Both the position numbers and the translations under genes were made by a program. From contig CM050649.1 of the NCBI GenBank assembly GCA_027574665.1, forward strand, positions 61,842,150-61,906,149: DNA of 64,000 nt, read 5' to 3'. The notes beneath the pieces are model-generated. The model was not told the origin of the DNA, ran no database searches, and worked only from the letters and a program-made list of their open reading frames with translations. Below are positions 62,330 through 64,000 of the stretch, piece by piece; position 1 is the first letter of the stretch; each line of letters begins with the position of its first letter. This DNA is from Rhynochetos jubatus (lineage: Eukaryota; Chordata; Aves; Eurypygiformes; Rhynochetidae).

Positions 62330-62335
62330 ATTAAA
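62330..62335 (+). promoter_or_regulatory. LTR polyadenylation signal ATTAAA
   Basis: ATTAAA followed by CTGTCTTAACACTGATCCATG, the same arrangement as in the minus-strand LTR. Confidence 0.55.
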
Positions 62336-62416
62336 CTGTCTTAACACTGATCCATGAGTTTTTCTTGATTTTGCCCTTCCAGTTCTCTCCCCCATGCCAC
62401 TGCAGGAGAGTGAACA

Positions 62417-62423
62417 AAACACC
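62417..62423 (+). repeat. Right direct repeat AAACACC
   Basis: An exact match to 61918-61924, directly after the final CA of the LTR. Confidence 0.65.
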
Positions 62424-62429
62424 AGGGGG

Positions 62430-62521
62430 AAAAAAAAAAAAAGGAAAGAAAAAAACCCAAAACAAACAAACAAACAAACAAAAACAAAAACAAACAAAAA
62501 ACAAACAAACAAAAAAAAAAA
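62430..62521 (+). repeat. A/C-rich tract with CAAA units
   Basis: About 92 bases composed of A, C and a few G, with several CAAA units (AACAAACAAACAAACAAAC). It begins seven bases after the LTR's right repeat. It could be a microsatellite grown from a poly-A tail, or an unrelated A-rich site. On the minus strand it reads as long runs of Phe, Val and Leu codons, which is not a gene. Confidence 0.9.
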
Positions 62522-64000
62522 GCCTTGAAGATCCACTCCCCCTAAGTGCTTTATTTTTCTGTCAAATTTCATGGGTTCTTTTCTTTTGCTATCCATTTTC
62601 CTACCTGTGCTGTAAAGGGTGCCAAAGTATTTTACTGTAGGTCTTGGGTTCTACAGTGAAAAAAAAGTTTAGATACCTAAATCCACTGGGGTGTCAAGTC
62701 CCATCTGCATACACTACATTAAAAAAATGGGAATTAAGTGTTGAAATTGTTTGCTCACATTTCCTAATTCCCCCCTCAGTACTTTAACATCTACATACAT
62801 TGAGGATATTGCCATAGAACATCAGCAAGATGTGTACAGTAGACCACAATTTTCTATTTTCTTTCTGCATAAATATTTACTAATGATGTTATTTCATCCA
62901 TTATGCTATGTAGTAACCCATAAAGTTGAATTATAAATTTACCAGCCGGCTGAAAACTAATGTTGCTATAGTAACATTTCCATTGCAAAACATGTTATTG
63001 TAAAAAACAATAATGTGTATAGAAAATTTTCCATTAGCCTGCATTAACATTACAGTTGCAACATTCCTACAATTCTCCAAATACGCATCCGTGAAAAAAA
63101 TCCTCATTTCTAATACACTTAATTTAAATAACTTGAAGTACAGGCTGATACTTAAAGGCCAGTGACTCACTGGAGTAACAAAAGCCCTGTTCTTGGTGCA
63201 TGCTCTATGTGGCACAGCAAGGACACACACAGGAGAGGTGGTTCATGGCTTGGCCCTTTGCATAGATTAAAAGCCTGGGAAGCATTTCTGACATCTTGTA
63301 CGCATAGCTCGAAAAGCTGGTAGCTCTCCCTGAAACTTGCAGTGGTGTGAGACGTTCATTTGAGCCTGACTTTTATCAAGCAGATAGCTTTCTGCTGTTA
63401 TTAGAGACGTTCAAACACGCATGGACTTCTTTTACAGGGTGGCCAGATACTGCAATTGTCAGTGGACCTTTGCAACACTTTGTGGCTGTGATCGAGGTAG
63501 CTGTCATAATGAGCATTGAAGTGAGGTTAATGATTCTGCAAGAAAATAGCCAAAAGTAACCAAAAATCAAAAATTATTTCTAAGCTGCCATTAACAAGAC
63601 TATAAAAAAATTCTTACAGTAGAATTAACTTCCTGAAACAAACCCTGAATTCTTTAGCAATTTGAGGTCACTTATAACATTAAGAAAGCAGCACTGAAAC
63701 TATCACAAGTATCCTTGAAGGAAAATATCCAAACAAGTTAAACTTTTCAACTGCTAAGTATTACTCGCAAATAAAACTGTCTATTTCTACCCAGCTGGAA
63801 GAGAGCTATGAAAGTGCATCTTTTGTTAATACTATTTGATAAGGTTCTATGTTGGGTTTTTTTTCCCCTGTGTAGCATTTAACATCAATCATGTTTTCCA
63901 TAAAAGGTATTTTGAAGCCCACCTAATTAAAGACCAAGAGAAGATGGGTTAAAACAAAAAGTGCCCCCAGGACTTGAAAAACGGGGCCTTGTAAAATCAT
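62522..64000. other. Unique non-coding sequence at the right end
   Basis: No gene or transposon was recognised. A block at about 63345-63545 has more even base composition and homeodomain-like TAAT sites, and is discussed among the findings. A 70-codon frame covers it without known motifs. Confidence 0.5.

Larger units (their letters stand above)
61925..62416 (+). mobile_element. Short ERV LTR, plus strand, possibly 3'-truncated
   Basis: It starts TGTACTGGGTCTGACTGGG. The blocks GCTGTGTTTTGGATTTGTGA, AGCTGACC, CATCATGCTCA and CAATTCTCTCCC-like CCAGTTCTCTCCCCC follow the same order as in the LTR at 60034-60851, read in reverse, so the two are related. It ends at GAGTGAACA, where the other LTR continues for about 50 more bases to AAACCATGA. 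Either this is a subfamily with a shorter end, or it has lost its 3' end. AAACACC on both sides and TG...CA at the ends favour a genuine integration of 492 bp. Confidence 0.85.

Noticed and set aside
60034-62416. The two LTRs as the ends of a single provirus
   Set aside because: They are in opposite orientations, differ in sequence and length, have different flanking repeats, and enclose no retroviral genes.
62324-62596. Minus-strand open frame rich in Phe, Val and Leu that resembles membrane segments
   Set aside because: It is the translation of the A/C-rich simple repeat at 62430-62521.

Overview
The window looks like non-coding avian nuclear DNA, either intergenic or deep intronic. It is AT-rich with long A or T runs. 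It carries CR1 LINE fragments ending in CATAGAAT/ATTCTATG octamers and two LTRs of a type common in neoavian genomes, which argues for a bird, probably Neoaves. I cannot name the species. I found no convincing protein-coding host gene, tRNA, rRNA, CRISPR array or prokaryotic-type operon. The many short open frames have no recognisable domains apart from CR1 reverse transcriptase remnants.

Layout. 1-9750 is unique AT-rich sequence with a 29-bp G tract near the left end. 9751-10811 is a 5'-truncated CR1 on the minus strand. 10812-30247 is mostly unique, with one short old CR1 tail (about 19159) and several homopolymers. 30248-35132 is a CR1 cluster, all minus strand: an internal fragment (30248-30895), a 3' end (31817-32007), an old fragment (32828-32955) and a very diverged copy (about 34448-35132). 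38557-39645 is a nested pair: a plus-strand CR1 with two internal deletions sits in the tail of a minus-strand CR1, framed by a GGTTT duplication. 47515-48673 is another CR1 subfamily, with the longest RT frame of the window. 60034-60851 is a solo LTR on the minus strand with a perfect CTCAT target duplication. 61925-62416 is a related shorter LTR on the plus strand, about 1.07 kb away, framed by AAACACC and followed by an A/C-rich tract.

How the parts relate. The features are dead or dying retroelements plus simple repeats. Eight of nine CR1 insertions are on the minus strand, so if the window is an intron the host gene is more likely on the plus strand (weak inference). Three possible exons with fair splice signals and one possible conserved non-coding element are listed at low confidence. 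I see no sign of a new biological system. The best-supported observations are the nested CR1 and the inverted pair of LTRs with target duplications.
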